The notes under the pieces: generated by a model
Database searches by the model: none
What the model saw: only the letters and a program-made list of their open reading frames with translations
What the model was told of the DNA's origin: nothing
Part shown: piece by piece, positions 18,145 through 27,065 of the stretch
Numbering within the stretch: the stretch's first letter is position 1
Layout of the letters: the number at the start of each line of letters is the position of its first letter
Made by a program: the position numbers and the translations under genes
Assembly: GCA_022510465.1 (NCBI GenBank)
Contig: JAFLTJ010000005.1
Coordinates: 1 to 52,153, forward strand
Source of the DNA: Muribaculaceae bacterium
GTDB taxonomy: Bacteria; Bacteroidota; Bacteroidia; Bacteroidales; Muribaculaceae
Reading direction: 5' to 3'
Length of the DNA: 52,153 nucleotides

Positions 18145-18452
18145 AAGTCACTCATGCAGAGTCCCGGTCCGGGAAAGAGGGGGTGGGTTGCAGACATTGT
18201 GGACAAAGCGTTTATCAGCGCTAATTCTTGACTCTCTGAAATTCTCGCAAAATTTCATATCAATGTCAAGGAGTAGCAACGGTAGATGCCCGTTGGTATG
18301 TAAATCTATGCTTATGTTAAAATCAGGGATGATTTTGGCGTGAGAGTGTTTACATATAGGCGTGGGCTCTGCGTTGCCATCCGACATTGATAGGGCAATG
18401 CGAGAAGCCTCAGAGAGTAGGATGGCAAGATACAGATTCCTACGCTTTTTTT
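18145..18452 (+). ncRNA. Structured RNA of unknown class with its own promoter and terminator
   Basis: About 308 nt of apparent non-coding RNA. Paired elements visible by eye: CTTGAC/GTCAAG (18227-18232 / 18265-18270) enclosing GAAATT/AATTTC; CAACGG/CCGTTG (18277-18282 / 18290-18295); TATGTAAA/TTTACATA (18297-18304 / 18349-18356) enclosing AAAATC/GATTTT; and GCGTGGG/CCTACGC (18360-18366 / 18439-18445) enclosing TTGCCATCC/GGATGGCAA and CATTG/CAATG. Seven T follow. It could be a free RNA or an attenuating leader of the lipoprotein genes 48 bases downstream. I do not recognise RNase P, tmRNA, SRP RNA or a common riboswitch in it. Confidence 0.6.
18360..18452 (+). terminator. Terminator-like end of the structured RNA
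   Basis: The GCGTGGG/CCTACGC stem (one G-U) closes a branched element with a perfect inner 9-bp helix and is followed by T7 at 18446-18452. It lies upstream of a gene in the same direction, as an attenuator would. Confidence 0.6.
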
Positions 18453-18499
18453 ATAATCAAACGCCAACGAGGGGAAGACCGCGGCACAAAAAAAACAAA

Positions 18500-19054
18500 A
18501 TGAAACATTTATTTTTTAGAACGCTTATGGCACTTGTTGTAGTGTCTGCAGCAATGTTGCTCCATTCATGTGGAGGAGGGAGAAGCTATATGTTTATTCC
18601 TCATTCTGTTAGTTCTGCATCGGCAGTAACTGTTGAAAATTTGAATCTCAGTAAAGGGGATTATGATGTATTAAAAACTGTCACTGAGTCGGCGTCGGTA
18701 GTATGTGAGTACAAAAATTCTGAAATTATAATTACCGATGGAGATGGTAATTTTTCGTATGTGTTTAAAAATGACGGTTTGACCAAAGGTTGGTCTCTTG
18801 AACGTTTTTCAGGAATGGCATCTTTTGGTTATTTCACTGCCGACCATGAATCAACTTTAACGGTAGTTCCCTCTCCTCAAGAATTTGCCCGTCGTGTTGC
18901 TATGTCCCGCATTATTGAGACCGCTCGCGACTACAATGCCGACGGTGTTATTGAGCCTGTAACCATTACCAAAGTTGAAAATTTAAGCCACAATAAGGTG
19001 GAATATACCACTACAGTCAGTGCTAAACTTATCATAATAAAGACAACCAACTAA
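18500..19054 (+). CDS. Lipoprotein of unknown function
   Basis: 184 aa, starting MKHLFFRTLMALVV with a lipobox LLHSC (Cys about 24) followed by GGG. A longer frame reaches back to 18362 but runs through the structured RNA, so the start at 18500 is preferred. The mature part begins SYMFIPHSVSSASAVTVENL and later shows a short alpha/beta pattern with a helix RRVAMSRIIETARDYNADG. The end (TTTVSAKLIII) is beta-like. I cannot name the function. It precedes another lipoprotein by 33 bases and is probably co-transcribed; both are somewhat AT-rich compared with the neighbouring genes. Confidence 0.8.
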   Translation: MKHLFFRTLMALVVVSAAMLLHSCGGGRSYMFIPHSVSSASAVTVENLNLSKGDYDVLKTVTESASVVCEYKNSEIIITDGDGNFSYVFKNDGLTKGWSLERFSGMASFGYFTADHESTLTVVPSPQEFARRVAMSRIIETARDYNADGVIEPVTITKVENLSHNKVEYTTTVSAKLIIIKTTN

Positions 19055-19087
19055 ATTTTTATCTCGTTCATAGACATAAGGAAAGAA

Positions 19088-20032
19088 ATGAAAATGAAAT
19101 TTTTTAAACAATTTGTTCCGGCATTATTCGCACTAAGTTTACTATCGTCTTGTGGAAGTGCTACAATGAACATGAAAAGTCAAGACATTACGTACGAACT
19201 TTCCTGCACGGCTCGCCCTGAAAACCGATATAACAATTTGAGTCACGGATTGACTCTCTATGTAAGTTCAGATGTTTCCAATTCAAACATTTATGATGCT
19301 TCAGAATTATCGGGTGCGCAAAGAAATCATTTTAAATTTACTCCTACGATAACGGAGTTTGTAGAGAGTAGTATGTCTACATATATTCGCTCTCAGGGTA
19401 TTACTATCGGGCGTGATAAATCATCCGACTATTCGTTAAAAGTACGTGTAAAAGAATTTAAACTGACCGATGGGAAAAGCAATGCCCGTGCCGCTGTTAT
19501 TCTTGACTATACATTATCAAACACTGATAATGAGGTTATTTTACAACAAACATCAAGAGGTCGTTATAAGATGGCTGCTGGTCAGGGAATAGTAAAAGCG
19601 TTGGATAAAGCTTATACAAAGGCGCTTGAATCAATGGACTGGAACGGTATTGCCTCAGCACTTGCAGTTCACAAGCGAGCCGACCAAGAGAGACAACGTC
19701 AAGTTGTTGGTGACGGCAATACTGCGCTTGAGCACACCGTAATACGTTGGTATATCCTCTCTACTCCAGCCGGAGCCGATGTGTCGTGGCGCGTAGTTTC
19801 GTCTACTCCCGATGTTAAGAATACAAACTCGTCTTATGTGGGTACAACACCTTACGAGACAACCGAATCGTTTGATATTCGCGGTCTTAAGTTCGAGAAC
19901 GCTGGAAATGTGCAGATTGAGGTGTCATGTGAAAAGGCAGGGTATATACCGCAGAAGCGTCGTTTCAATCTTCTTCAAGCGATAGAGCAGAAAGAAATTT
20001 CAGCTAAATTTAATCTTGTTAAAGACGAATAA
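19088..20032 (+). CDS. Lipoprotein with a C-terminal PEGA-like domain
   Basis: 314 aa with a signal (MKMKFFKQFVPALFALSLL) and lipobox LSSC (Cys about 22). A starting Met two codons later is also possible. Residues about 60-200 contain an alternating pattern (DYSLKVRVKEFKLTDG, VILDYTLSNTDNEVI) reminiscent of lipoproteins that bind other envelope proteins, though I cannot assign a family. Residues about 215-310 look PEGA-like: a short beta domain with STPAGADVSW, then VGTTPYETTESF and the AGYIPQKRRF turn. PEGA domains are common in surface proteins. Function unknown. A strong terminator follows. Confidence 0.8.
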   Translation: MKMKFFKQFVPALFALSLLSSCGSATMNMKSQDITYELSCTARPENRYNNLSHGLTLYVSSDVSNSNIYDASELSGAQRNHFKFTPTITEFVESSMSTYIRSQGITIGRDKSSDYSLKVRVKEFKLTDGKSNARAAVILDYTLSNTDNEVILQQTSRGRYKMAAGQGIVKALDKAYTKALESMDWNGIASALAVHKRADQERQRQVVGDGNTALEHTVIRWYILSTPAGADVSWRVVSSTPDVKNTNSSYVGTTPYETTESFDIRGLKFENAGNVQIEVSCEKAGYIPQKRRFNLLQAIEQKEISAKFNLVKDE

Positions 20033-20055
20033 TCGTCAACTCTTTTTACCTCTTA

Positions 20056-20095
20056 AATCGGGCCGGTTCTTATCGTTTGAGCCGGCCCGGTTTTT
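20056..20095 (+). terminator. Rho-independent terminator after the lipoprotein pair
   Basis: CGGGCCGG (20059-20066) pairs with CCGGCCCG (20082-20089), extended by A-T and G-T pairs, and is followed by TTTTT. Confidence 0.85.
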
Positions 20096-20141
20096 CTCTG
20101 ACGTCATTCCGCCTCTGTCTCATTTTTAATGGTTATAAAAC

Positions 20142-20633
20142 CTATGTATTACTACTCGAATTGAGTTGAAATGCAAGACGAGGGCTACCATTCAAAAGCG
20201 TAATTATACCACAATACTGAAATCCGTTTCGTTTTATAGCAGCCTGCATTGGATTATTTTCTTGATGTGTATCTATTCTTAAATTGGAGATTTTAGACTT
20301 GCAGAATTTAAAACATCTGTCGGAAAACCCACGCGTACTGCCGTCGGAAGCTACGCGATGGATTGTACCGTATGGTTCATCGTTTAACCAATTTCCTTCA
20401 ATTTTATGATAGGTCGGTTCAATTCCAATAATGAAAGCGAAACAACCGATTATCGTATCATTTATCTCTTCGACGTAAAGGTTTCCATTCTCGAGGTCTT
20501 TCATTATTATTTCTTCTGACGGATAGCCATTTATCCATTGGTTTTTATTCCCGGACTTATGCATGAATTTTTTGGCCTCGGAATATATATTCATTATCCG
20601 TGGTAGGTCACGGAGTCTCGCTTTTCTTATCAT
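20142..20633 (-). CDS. GNAT-family N-acetyltransferase
   Basis: 163-aa acetyl-CoA-dependent acetyltransferase. It begins MIRKARLRDLPRIMNIYSEA, the usual GNAT first strand and helix; the middle holds strand-like VEEINDTIIGCFAFI, and near the end NNPMQAAIKRNGFQYCGII matches the conserved GNAT motif B (N..A....GF). Its substrate is unknown. It starts 80 bases after the end of the ABC-F gene and is convergent with the lipoproteins at its 3' end. Confidence 0.85.
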   Translation of the reverse strand: MIRKARLRDLPRIMNIYSEAKKFMHKSGNKNQWINGYPSEEIIMKDLENGNLYVEEINDTIIGCFAFIIGIEPTYHKIEGNWLNDEPYGTIHRVASDGSTRGFSDRCFKFCKSKISNLRIDTHQENNPMQAAIKRNGFQYCGIITLLNGSPRLAFQLNSSSNT

Positions 20634-20713
20634 AATTCATTTTTTGATATTCTTCTATTTGGCGTTGATGGGGCGGTGTGGGAGGCGGCGGCTGATGTAG
20701 GAATGCGTTGGTT

Positions 20714-22582
20714 TTAGCTGTCAATCTCGCTGAGTTCAAGCCATCGCAGTTCTTTCTCGTCTAAAAGGCTTTGCAACTCCTCATATCGGGCCGATTTAAC
20801 CGCAATATCATCGATGGCTTCACCTTTGTTAAAAAGGTCTTCCAGCATGGCTTTTTCGGCCGACAATGCGTCTATCTCGAGGGTTAATGCCTCGAGCTCC
20901 TTACGCTCCTTGAACGTCAGTTTGCGTTCTTTTACTCGCGTTCTTTTTGCATCGTTAGCGGTTGTTGGCGGCATTTCATTTTGACGCTCCAGCCGTGCTT
21001 GTTCCTCTTTCCAGGCTCGATAGTCGCTATATGTTCCCGGAAAATCTTTGATAACGCCTTGCCCCTCCATTACAAAAACATGGTCAACAATGCTGTCGAG
21101 GAAAAAGCGGTCGTGACTGATGACTATAATACAGCCTTTAAAGTCTCGAAGATAGTCTTCGAGGATTCCCAATGTCACTATATCCAGGTCGTTGGTTGGC
21201 TCGTCGAGTATCAGAAAGTTGGGAGAACACATTAAGACGGCTGCCAGATGGAGCCGGCAACGTTCGCCGCCGCTGAGGGTGCGGATATATTTTTGCTGGT
21301 CGGCCGGGCTGAAAAGAAAATGCTGTAAAAACTGCATGGGGCTGTAACTTACGCCCCCGTTGACAACAACCTCCTCTGTAATGCGAGTAATTGCGTCGAT
21401 AACCCGGTCGTCTTCTCTAAATTCTATCCCATCCTGACTGTAGTACCCAAAGCGAACGGTTTCGCCAACATTCCACTCTCCGGCGTCAACCGGCACGAGC
21501 CCCTGAAGCATCTTTATCATTGTCGACTTGCCGGCGCCATTGTTGCCTACTATCCCCACTTTTTCACCTCGCGCAAAGGTGTAGGTAAAGTTGTCCAGTA
21601 TTATTTTGTCTCCAAACCGTTTGCTGACGCCTTTCGCTTCAAATATTTTGGAGCCGATGTAGCTTGACTTGACGTTCAGATTCACGTTTTTTTCGTCAAG
21701 ACGCACCCGTGAGCGCTCTTTGAGGTCATAGAAGGCATCTATACGGTATTTGGCCTTCCCGGCACGCGCCTGTGGTTGGCGTCTCATCCACTCCTGTTCT
21801 TTTCGCAACAGATTCTTTACTTTTGCCAGTTCTCCGGTCATCGCCTCTATACGCTCGGCCCGGCGGCGCAGGTAGTAGTCATAATTGCCCTCGTAGGTGA
21901 ATATCTGTTCCCGGTCAATTTCTATGATTTTAGTGCAGACGCGGTCAAGAAAATAGCGGTCGTGCGTGACCATGAGCAAGGCGATTCGCTGCCGTTTCAG
22001 ATAGCCTTCAAGCCATTCGATTATCTCGATGTCAAGGTGGTTGGTGGGCTCGTCGAGAACCAGCAGGTCAGGCCGGTCAAGGATGACGCGGGCCAGGGCT
22101 ACACGCTTTTGTTGACCTCCCGATAAGTTGCCCGTTCGCTCGCTTATGTTGTGTATGCCCAGTCGGCCCAAGACCTGTTTGAGGCGGTCTTCATAGTCCC
22201 ACGCCTGAGCTGAGTCCATTGCAGCCATGGCCTCTTTGAGCTTGTTCTCATCATTGGCCGTCAGCGCTGTTTCATATTCGCTTATAACTCGAGGCAGTTC
22301 GTTCTCCTCGCTGCCTATACAAACCTGCAAGACCGTCAGATTGGGGTCCAGCGATGGGCTCTGTTCCAGGAAGCCTACAGTAACGCCATCCGATAATGTT
22401 ATTCGGCCTGAATCGGCACTTTCCTTGCCGCAGATAACTCTCAGAAGGGTGCTTTTCCCGGTTCCGTTTTTGGCGATTATTCCAATTTTGTCACCTTCGT
22501 ATATCCCGAAAGTCACATCCCCAAATAGAAGCCGGTCGCCATAACTTTTGGTTATGCCCTCAATCTGCATTAAACTTGCCAT
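20714..22582 (-). CDS. uup: Uup-like ABC-F ATPase
   Basis: Soluble ABC-F protein with two ATPase domains and no membrane segments; such proteins act on ribosomes or DNA structures. The start at 22582 (MASLMQIEGITKSYGDRLLF) is chosen because it lies 11 bases after trxB; the frame extends further into trxB. The first domain has Walker A GKNGTGKSTLL-type sequence (AKNGTGKSTL), signature LSGGQQKR and Walker B LLVLDEPTNHLD. The second has GNNGAGKSTM, LSGGERCR and FLILDEPTNDLD. A charged C-terminal coiled coil (about 535-620) is the hallmark of Uup rather than EttA. Length of 622 aa fits. Confidence 0.9.
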   Translation of the reverse strand: MASLMQIEGITKSYGDRLLFGDVTFGIYEGDKIGIIAKNGTGKSTLLRVICGKESADSGRITLSDGVTVGFLEQSPSLDPNLTVLQVCIGSEENELPRVISEYETALTANDENKLKEAMAAMDSAQAWDYEDRLKQVLGRLGIHNISERTGNLSGGQQKRVALARVILDRPDLLVLDEPTNHLDIEIIEWLEGYLKRQRIALLMVTHDRYFLDRVCTKIIEIDREQIFTYEGNYDYYLRRRAERIEAMTGELAKVKNLLRKEQEWMRRQPQARAGKAKYRIDAFYDLKERSRVRLDEKNVNLNVKSSYIGSKIFEAKGVSKRFGDKIILDNFTYTFARGEKVGIVGNNGAGKSTMIKMLQGLVPVDAGEWNVGETVRFGYYSQDGIEFREDDRVIDAITRITEEVVVNGGVSYSPMQFLQHFLFSPADQQKYIRTLSGGERCRLHLAAVLMCSPNFLILDEPTNDLDIVTLGILEDYLRDFKGCIIVISHDRFFLDSIVDHVFVMEGQGVIKDFPGTYSDYRAWKEEQARLERQNEMPPTTANDAKRTRVKERKLTFKERKELEALTLEIDALSAEKAMLEDLFNKGEAIDDIAVKSARYEELQSLLDEKELRWLELSEIDS

Positions 22583-22593
22583 AGCCAAGCGCT

Positions 22594-23532
22594 CTAATTT
22601 TCCATGAGGAATCGCTCTACATCGAGAGCGGCCTTGCAACCGCTGCCGGCGGCAGTGATTGCCTGACGGTAGCGCGGGTCGGCTACATCGCCGGCAGCAA
22701 AGACTCCGGCAACATTTGTGTGGGTTGTATTGCCTGCAACTTTGATATAGCCCTGCTCGTCGAGGTCAATCCATTTGTCGACGAGCGAAGTGTTTGGCTG
22801 ATGTCCTATCGCGAGGAAAAAGCCGTCTATCTCAATCTCATATTCACGCTCGTGTGCCGTGCCGCGATGTTCAACAAGTCGAGCTCCCTCGAGATATTCA
22901 TCGCCAATCAAGCCTATTGTATTGGTGTTGAACAGCACTTCGATGTTTTCTTTCTCCATCACGCGCTGTTGCATCACTTTTGATGCACGGAACACGTCGC
23001 GACGAACAATTAAATAAACTTGTTTGGCAATTCCGCTCAGATACAAAGCGTCTTCGCAGGCTGTATCGCCTCCGCCAACTACGGCAACTCGCTTTTTGCG
23101 ATAGAAAAAGCCATCACAGGTGGCACAGGCCGAAACCCCCATGCCCTTGAATCTCTGTTCGTCGAGGAGCCCCAGATAACGTGCGCTTGCACCGGTTGAA
23201 ATTATGACCGTATCGGCCACAATTTCGGTATCATCGGTGGCATGAGCCACAAACGGCCGGGTTGACAAGTCAATATCAATTATCTGGCCCTGACGCATGT
23301 CTGCTCCAAATCGTTTGGCCTGCTCCCGAATGTCGTTCATCATTTCTGGTCCCGTGATTCCATTGGGATAACCGGGGAAATTTTCCACCTCGGTTGTCTG
23401 TGTCAACTGGCCTCCGGGCAGCGGACCTTCATAGAGAACAGGTGACAGATTAGCGCGTGTAGTGTATATAGCGGCAGTGTAGCCGGCCGGGCCTGAGCCT
23501 ATAATGAGACATTTTGTCTTTATCTGGTTCAT
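22594..23532 (-). CDS. trxB: Thioredoxin-disulfide reductase
   Basis: NADPH-dependent flavoprotein that reduces thioredoxin in the cytoplasm. The FAD motif GSGPAGYTAAIY lies near residue 12, the redox pair CATC at 136-139, and the NADPH-binding GGGDTACEDALYL near 152. The C-terminal FAD-binding GVFAAGDVAD is intact. Length 312 aa is normal. It lies between the LolA-like and Uup-like genes in one direction. Confidence 0.97.
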   Translation of the reverse strand: MNQIKTKCLIIGSGPAGYTAAIYTTRANLSPVLYEGPLPGGQLTQTTEVENFPGYPNGITGPEMMNDIREQAKRFGADMRQGQIIDIDLSTRPFVAHATDDTEIVADTVIISTGASARYLGLLDEQRFKGMGVSACATCDGFFYRKKRVAVVGGGDTACEDALYLSGIAKQVYLIVRRDVFRASKVMQQRVMEKENIEVLFNTNTIGLIGDEYLEGARLVEHRGTAHEREYEIEIDGFFLAIGHQPNTSLVDKWIDLDEQGYIKVAGNTTHTNVAGVFAAGDVADPRYRQAITAAGSGCKAALDVERFLMEN

Positions 23533-23572
23533 CTTTGTTAAAATATTTTGTAGAACTGTAATAATGGTAATG

Positions 23573-24187
23573 TCAACGAAGGTCTACAACCTCTACGCCA
23601 CGATATTTTTTTGAATCCCAGGTGAATGTAGACATCGGCAGGCTACCGCCAATTGAAACTTTTGAGACTTTTATAACTGTAGCGCGTTTCTTGCGGTCGG
23701 TTATGCTTATAATGCTGGGAAACAGAGTGTTTGTGTCAATAGTTATCACTATTCTGGTAATGTCGCTTTTGCGGTTTTTTGGTGTCAGAACAACTTTCCG
23801 ATTTCGACCGTTTGCCGCGCCATCATAGCTTGCAGTGTATAGCTTGTTGACCGATGTAATAATGGCAAACGGATTTACCTGGCGTTGCTCCTCGACCGTG
23901 GGTTCGGTGATGTTAACCTCACGAGCTGCCGGCGAATAACTCCATTGTGTTTTTCCGTCAAACCATGTCGACAGTGCTTGCGATGTTACTGTATATTTGT
24001 TGCCCGACACCGTAAGCGTGCCCGACAGGCTTTCTCCCGATGAGGTTAAACTATATGAAGCCGTGACCGACTTTGCCGCCTGAAATTTCGCAGATACGCG
24101 CTCCATCAGGGCGGTTGCACTCTCCTCGGCTGAAAGTGAAAAAAGTGATAATATCGCAAATAATATAACTGTAAAACGTTTCATCAT
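23573..24187 (-). CDS. LolA-like outer-membrane lipoprotein carrier
   Basis: Periplasmic protein of the LolA fold, probably carrying lipoproteins from the inner to the outer membrane. A signal peptide (MMKRFTVILFAILSLFSLSA) precedes ALMERVSAKFQAAKSVTASY. Characteristic LolA elements include the TVSGNKYTV turn, WFDGKTQWSYSP, and VNPFAIIT. At 204 aa it matches the family. It starts 18 bases after ftsK, an arrangement seen in other Bacteroidales. Either of the two initial ATG codons could be the start. Confidence 0.85.
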   Translation of the reverse strand: MMKRFTVILFAILSLFSLSAEESATALMERVSAKFQAAKSVTASYSLTSSGESLSGTLTVSGNKYTVTSQALSTWFDGKTQWSYSPAAREVNITEPTVEEQRQVNPFAIITSVNKLYTASYDGAANGRNRKVVLTPKNRKSDITRIVITIDTNTLFPSIISITDRKKRATVIKVSKVSIGGSLPMSTFTWDSKKYRGVEVVDLR

Positions 24188-24205
24188 ATCTTCTATGTAG
24201 GTAAA

Positions 24206-26998
24206 TTAATCTGAAACAGATGAGCCAAGTATCCGTTCAATCTGAACTGCGTCAACAAGAACTTGCCGTGGCTTGCCTCCCTGCGACGGACCTACAATTC
24301 CGGCTGCTTCGAGTTGGTCCATAATGCGCCCGGCTCGGTTGTAGCCTATAGAGTACCGCCGTTGAATCCACGAGGCCGAGGCTTGATTGGTGGTGGCAAC
24401 AAGTCGGGCGATTTCTTCAAAGAGAGGATCAACATCACCGGCCGATGCCGATGCTACCGGGCCTCCTTCACTCTCTTCGGGTACGTACTCGGGCAGCTCG
24501 TAGGCCGTTGGATAACCTGCCTGCTCTTCAATGGCGTTACAGATGGCCTCTACCTCAGGAGTGTCGATAAACGCCGCTTGAACGCGCTCCATGCGCCCGC
24601 CGGTGGAGAAAAGCATGTCGCCGCGCCCAATCAACTGGTTTGCGCCCGGGCGGTCCAGAATAGTTCGGGAGTCTACCATCTGGAATACGCGGAAAGCAAC
24701 ACGCCCCGGGAAGTTGGCCTTGATGACACCGGTGATGACGTTGGTCGACGGGCGCTGGGTTGCGAGAATCATGTGTATGCCGACAGCACGAGCCTTTTGG
24801 GCGATACGTGCAATCGGGGTCTCAATTTCTTTGCCTACTTGCATTATAAGGTCGGCAAACTCATCAACAATTACCACAATATATGGCAGATAGCGGTGCC
24901 CTTTGGCCGGATTCAGTTTGCGCTGGACAAATTTTTCATTATAATCCTTGATATTGCGCTGGTTGGCATCCTCGAGCAGGATGTAGCGGTTATCCATCTC
25001 AACGCAGAGCGAATTGAGTGTCGCCGTCGCTTTATGAACGTCGGTAATGACTGCTTTATCCTCGTCGGGCAATTTGGCAAGATAATGATACTCAATTTTG
25101 CGATATAGGCTAAACTCAACCATCTTAGGGTCTATCATCACGAACTTGAGCTGTGACGGATGTTTTTTGTAAAGTAGCGAGGCGATGATGTCGTTAAGCC
25201 CAACTGATTTACCCGTACCGGTTGCGCCGGCTACAAGCAGATGGGGTATCTTGGCAAGGTCGGCGATAAAGACATCGTTGGAGATTGTTCGGCCCATAGC
25301 CATCGGAAGCTCGTAATGGCAATCCTGAAAGGCTTTAGAGCCGATTATCGAACGCATTGACACCGTCTGCGGGTCTCTGTTCGGAACTTCGATACCGATG
25401 GTGCCTCGCCCGGGAATAGGCGCGATGATACGGATACCCAGGGCAGAAAGGCTCAGGGCGATGTCGTCTTCAAGTTTTTTAATCTGGCTAATGCGTATAC
25501 CTTCGGCCGGTACGATTTCATACAGTGTCACGGTTGGTCCGACGGTAGCCTTGATAGAGGAAATGGCTATCTTGTAGTCGTTTAATGTCTTTGTAATACG
25601 TTCTTTATTCTCCTCCTGTTCGGCTTCGTCAACACTGTTTCCGCTGACTTCATATTCTTTCAAAAGGTCAAGCGGGGGAAATTTAAAGTTTGATAAATCG
25701 GCCGTAGGATCATATTCATCCGGATTGCGATTTATCTCTTCTGCCTGGTCTACTTCTCCCTGTGTTATTGTAAACTCAACTTCATCGGTATCTGCATTGT
25801 TGAGATTGTCGTCGGCAGGTATGTCAAAAATTGAATCATCAGAAGTGTCATTTTCATGCATCTGCCGGGTTTGTTTTGTCACGTCGTTTTCCTCAACCGG
25901 TTCATCGTCGATGTCAAACAGGTCGGTCTCGGTTGTACGGGCCTCGTTTGCAGCGTTAATAGAGGCAATACGGGCTTGCTCCTCGGCCTCACGTTTTGCG
26001 TTCTCTTCGGCTTCGCGCGCTTTGCGTTGTGCTTCACGTGCTTTACGCTCTGTTTCTTTGCGCTCGTTTTCAATGGCTTCAAGTCTCTCTTGCTCGGCTC
26101 GACGCTCAGCCATTCGTTTGCGATGTTCATCCATACGGCTAACATAGACTCTATATGCCGCCTTGATGTCTGTCAAAAACAACAAGATTACTATTGTTGC
26201 CATTAAAACAGACACGCCGATTGCTCCCCACCATCCGGCCAAATCTACAATCATCCGGTTTAACTCATGCCCGTGTAATCCTCCGGGATAAATGTGTGTG
26301 CCAACGCTTTCTGACAGGCTTACACTAAATAAACCAAGTATGATTGAAACAGCTATCGCAGTCAAAAAGCAGCGTGATGTCAGATTCCAAAATTTGAACG
26401 GCCTTACTCTGACTAACGATAAGCCTACGGCTGCTACATAAAATATAAGGATAAATGACCCTATTCCAAGCCATTGCGATAAAAGTTTATCGGCCAACCA
26501 TGCTCCAACGAAATGCCCGGTGTTCTGGACCTCATCATGCCCTCCATCAATAACCCGTTCAATGGCTCCGACGTTGGATACAATGCTTTGGTCTTCGGCC
26601 CCGTGAAAATAGTAGCTAATGGAGATAATCAACAAATATGCGGCAACAAGAATCAATATGACCCCAAAAAATATTGACAAACGGCGACCGGTAACTGCCG
26701 TGAAGATACTGGATAGGCGAACTTTATGCTCTATTTTATTTTGAATTTCGATTTGTTCTTTTGTGCTTGCGTTTGTGCGAGAACGCTTCCCGGAAGAGGT
26801 GTGATGCTCTCTTTCGGTATCATTCATATAAGACTCGTTTTCAAACCGCTGAGTCTGCGAGGTTGAATCATACAGATATCCGTCTTCGCTATTTACGGAG
26901 TTAATCTCCGGTTTCTGATAGCGCTGACCTGGAGTGTAGCTCATCGGTTCCAAAAAATCGAAATCGTAATTGTCGTTTGTATTATCGTGCTTGTCCAT
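24206..26998 (-). CDS. ftsK: DNA translocase FtsK/SpoIIIE
   Basis: Septal DNA pump that moves chromosome ends and helps resolve dimers. The N-terminal ~110 residues are polar, then about four membrane segments lie between 110 and 280. A long charged linker (about 290-470) includes a coiled-coil-like stretch rich in E, R, K and A. The motor domain starts near 480; Walker A is GATGTGKSVGLN (about 588-599) and Walker B is in VVIVDEFADLIM. The C-terminal gamma domain (about 865-925, SWIQRRYSIGYNRAGRIMDQLE) should read polar DNA motifs. 930 aa is normal for Bacteroidota. Confidence 0.96.
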   Translation of the reverse strand: MDKHDNTNDNYDFDFLEPMSYTPGQRYQKPEINSVNSEDGYLYDSTSQTQRFENESYMNDTEREHHTSSGKRSRTNASTKEQIEIQNKIEHKVRLSSIFTAVTGRRLSIFFGVILILVAAYLLIISISYYFHGAEDQSIVSNVGAIERVIDGGHDEVQNTGHFVGAWLADKLLSQWLGIGSFILIFYVAAVGLSLVRVRPFKFWNLTSRCFLTAIAVSIILGLFSVSLSESVGTHIYPGGLHGHELNRMIVDLAGWWGAIGVSVLMATIVILLFLTDIKAAYRVYVSRMDEHRKRMAERRAEQERLEAIENERKETERKAREAQRKAREAEENAKREAEEQARIASINAANEARTTETDLFDIDDEPVEENDVTKQTRQMHENDTSDDSIFDIPADDNLNNADTDEVEFTITQGEVDQAEEINRNPDEYDPTADLSNFKFPPLDLLKEYEVSGNSVDEAEQEENKERITKTLNDYKIAISSIKATVGPTVTLYEIVPAEGIRISQIKKLEDDIALSLSALGIRIIAPIPGRGTIGIEVPNRDPQTVSMRSIIGSKAFQDCHYELPMAMGRTISNDVFIADLAKIPHLLVAGATGTGKSVGLNDIIASLLYKKHPSQLKFVMIDPKMVEFSLYRKIEYHYLAKLPDEDKAVITDVHKATATLNSLCVEMDNRYILLEDANQRNIKDYNEKFVQRKLNPAKGHRYLPYIVVIVDEFADLIMQVGKEIETPIARIAQKARAVGIHMILATQRPSTNVITGVIKANFPGRVAFRVFQMVDSRTILDRPGANQLIGRGDMLFSTGGRMERVQAAFIDTPEVEAICNAIEEQAGYPTAYELPEYVPEESEGGPVASASAGDVDPLFEEIARLVATTNQASASWIQRRYSIGYNRAGRIMDQLEAAGIVGPSQGGKPRQVLVDAVQIERILGSSVSD

Positions 26999-27065
26999 CA
27001 GGGAAGTAGAGTAGATTGTATTTATACGAAATTCTTAGAGTAATGACTCTTTGTAAAGTAGGGAA

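Noticed and set aside
17992-18231. 79-codon plus-strand frame before the structured RNA
   Set aside because: It crosses a full-consensus promoter, has no recognisable protein features and overlaps the RNA hairpins.
18362-18499. N-terminal extension of the first lipoprotein
   Set aside because: The added residues come from the terminator part of the structured RNA, and the signal peptide starts naturally at 18500.
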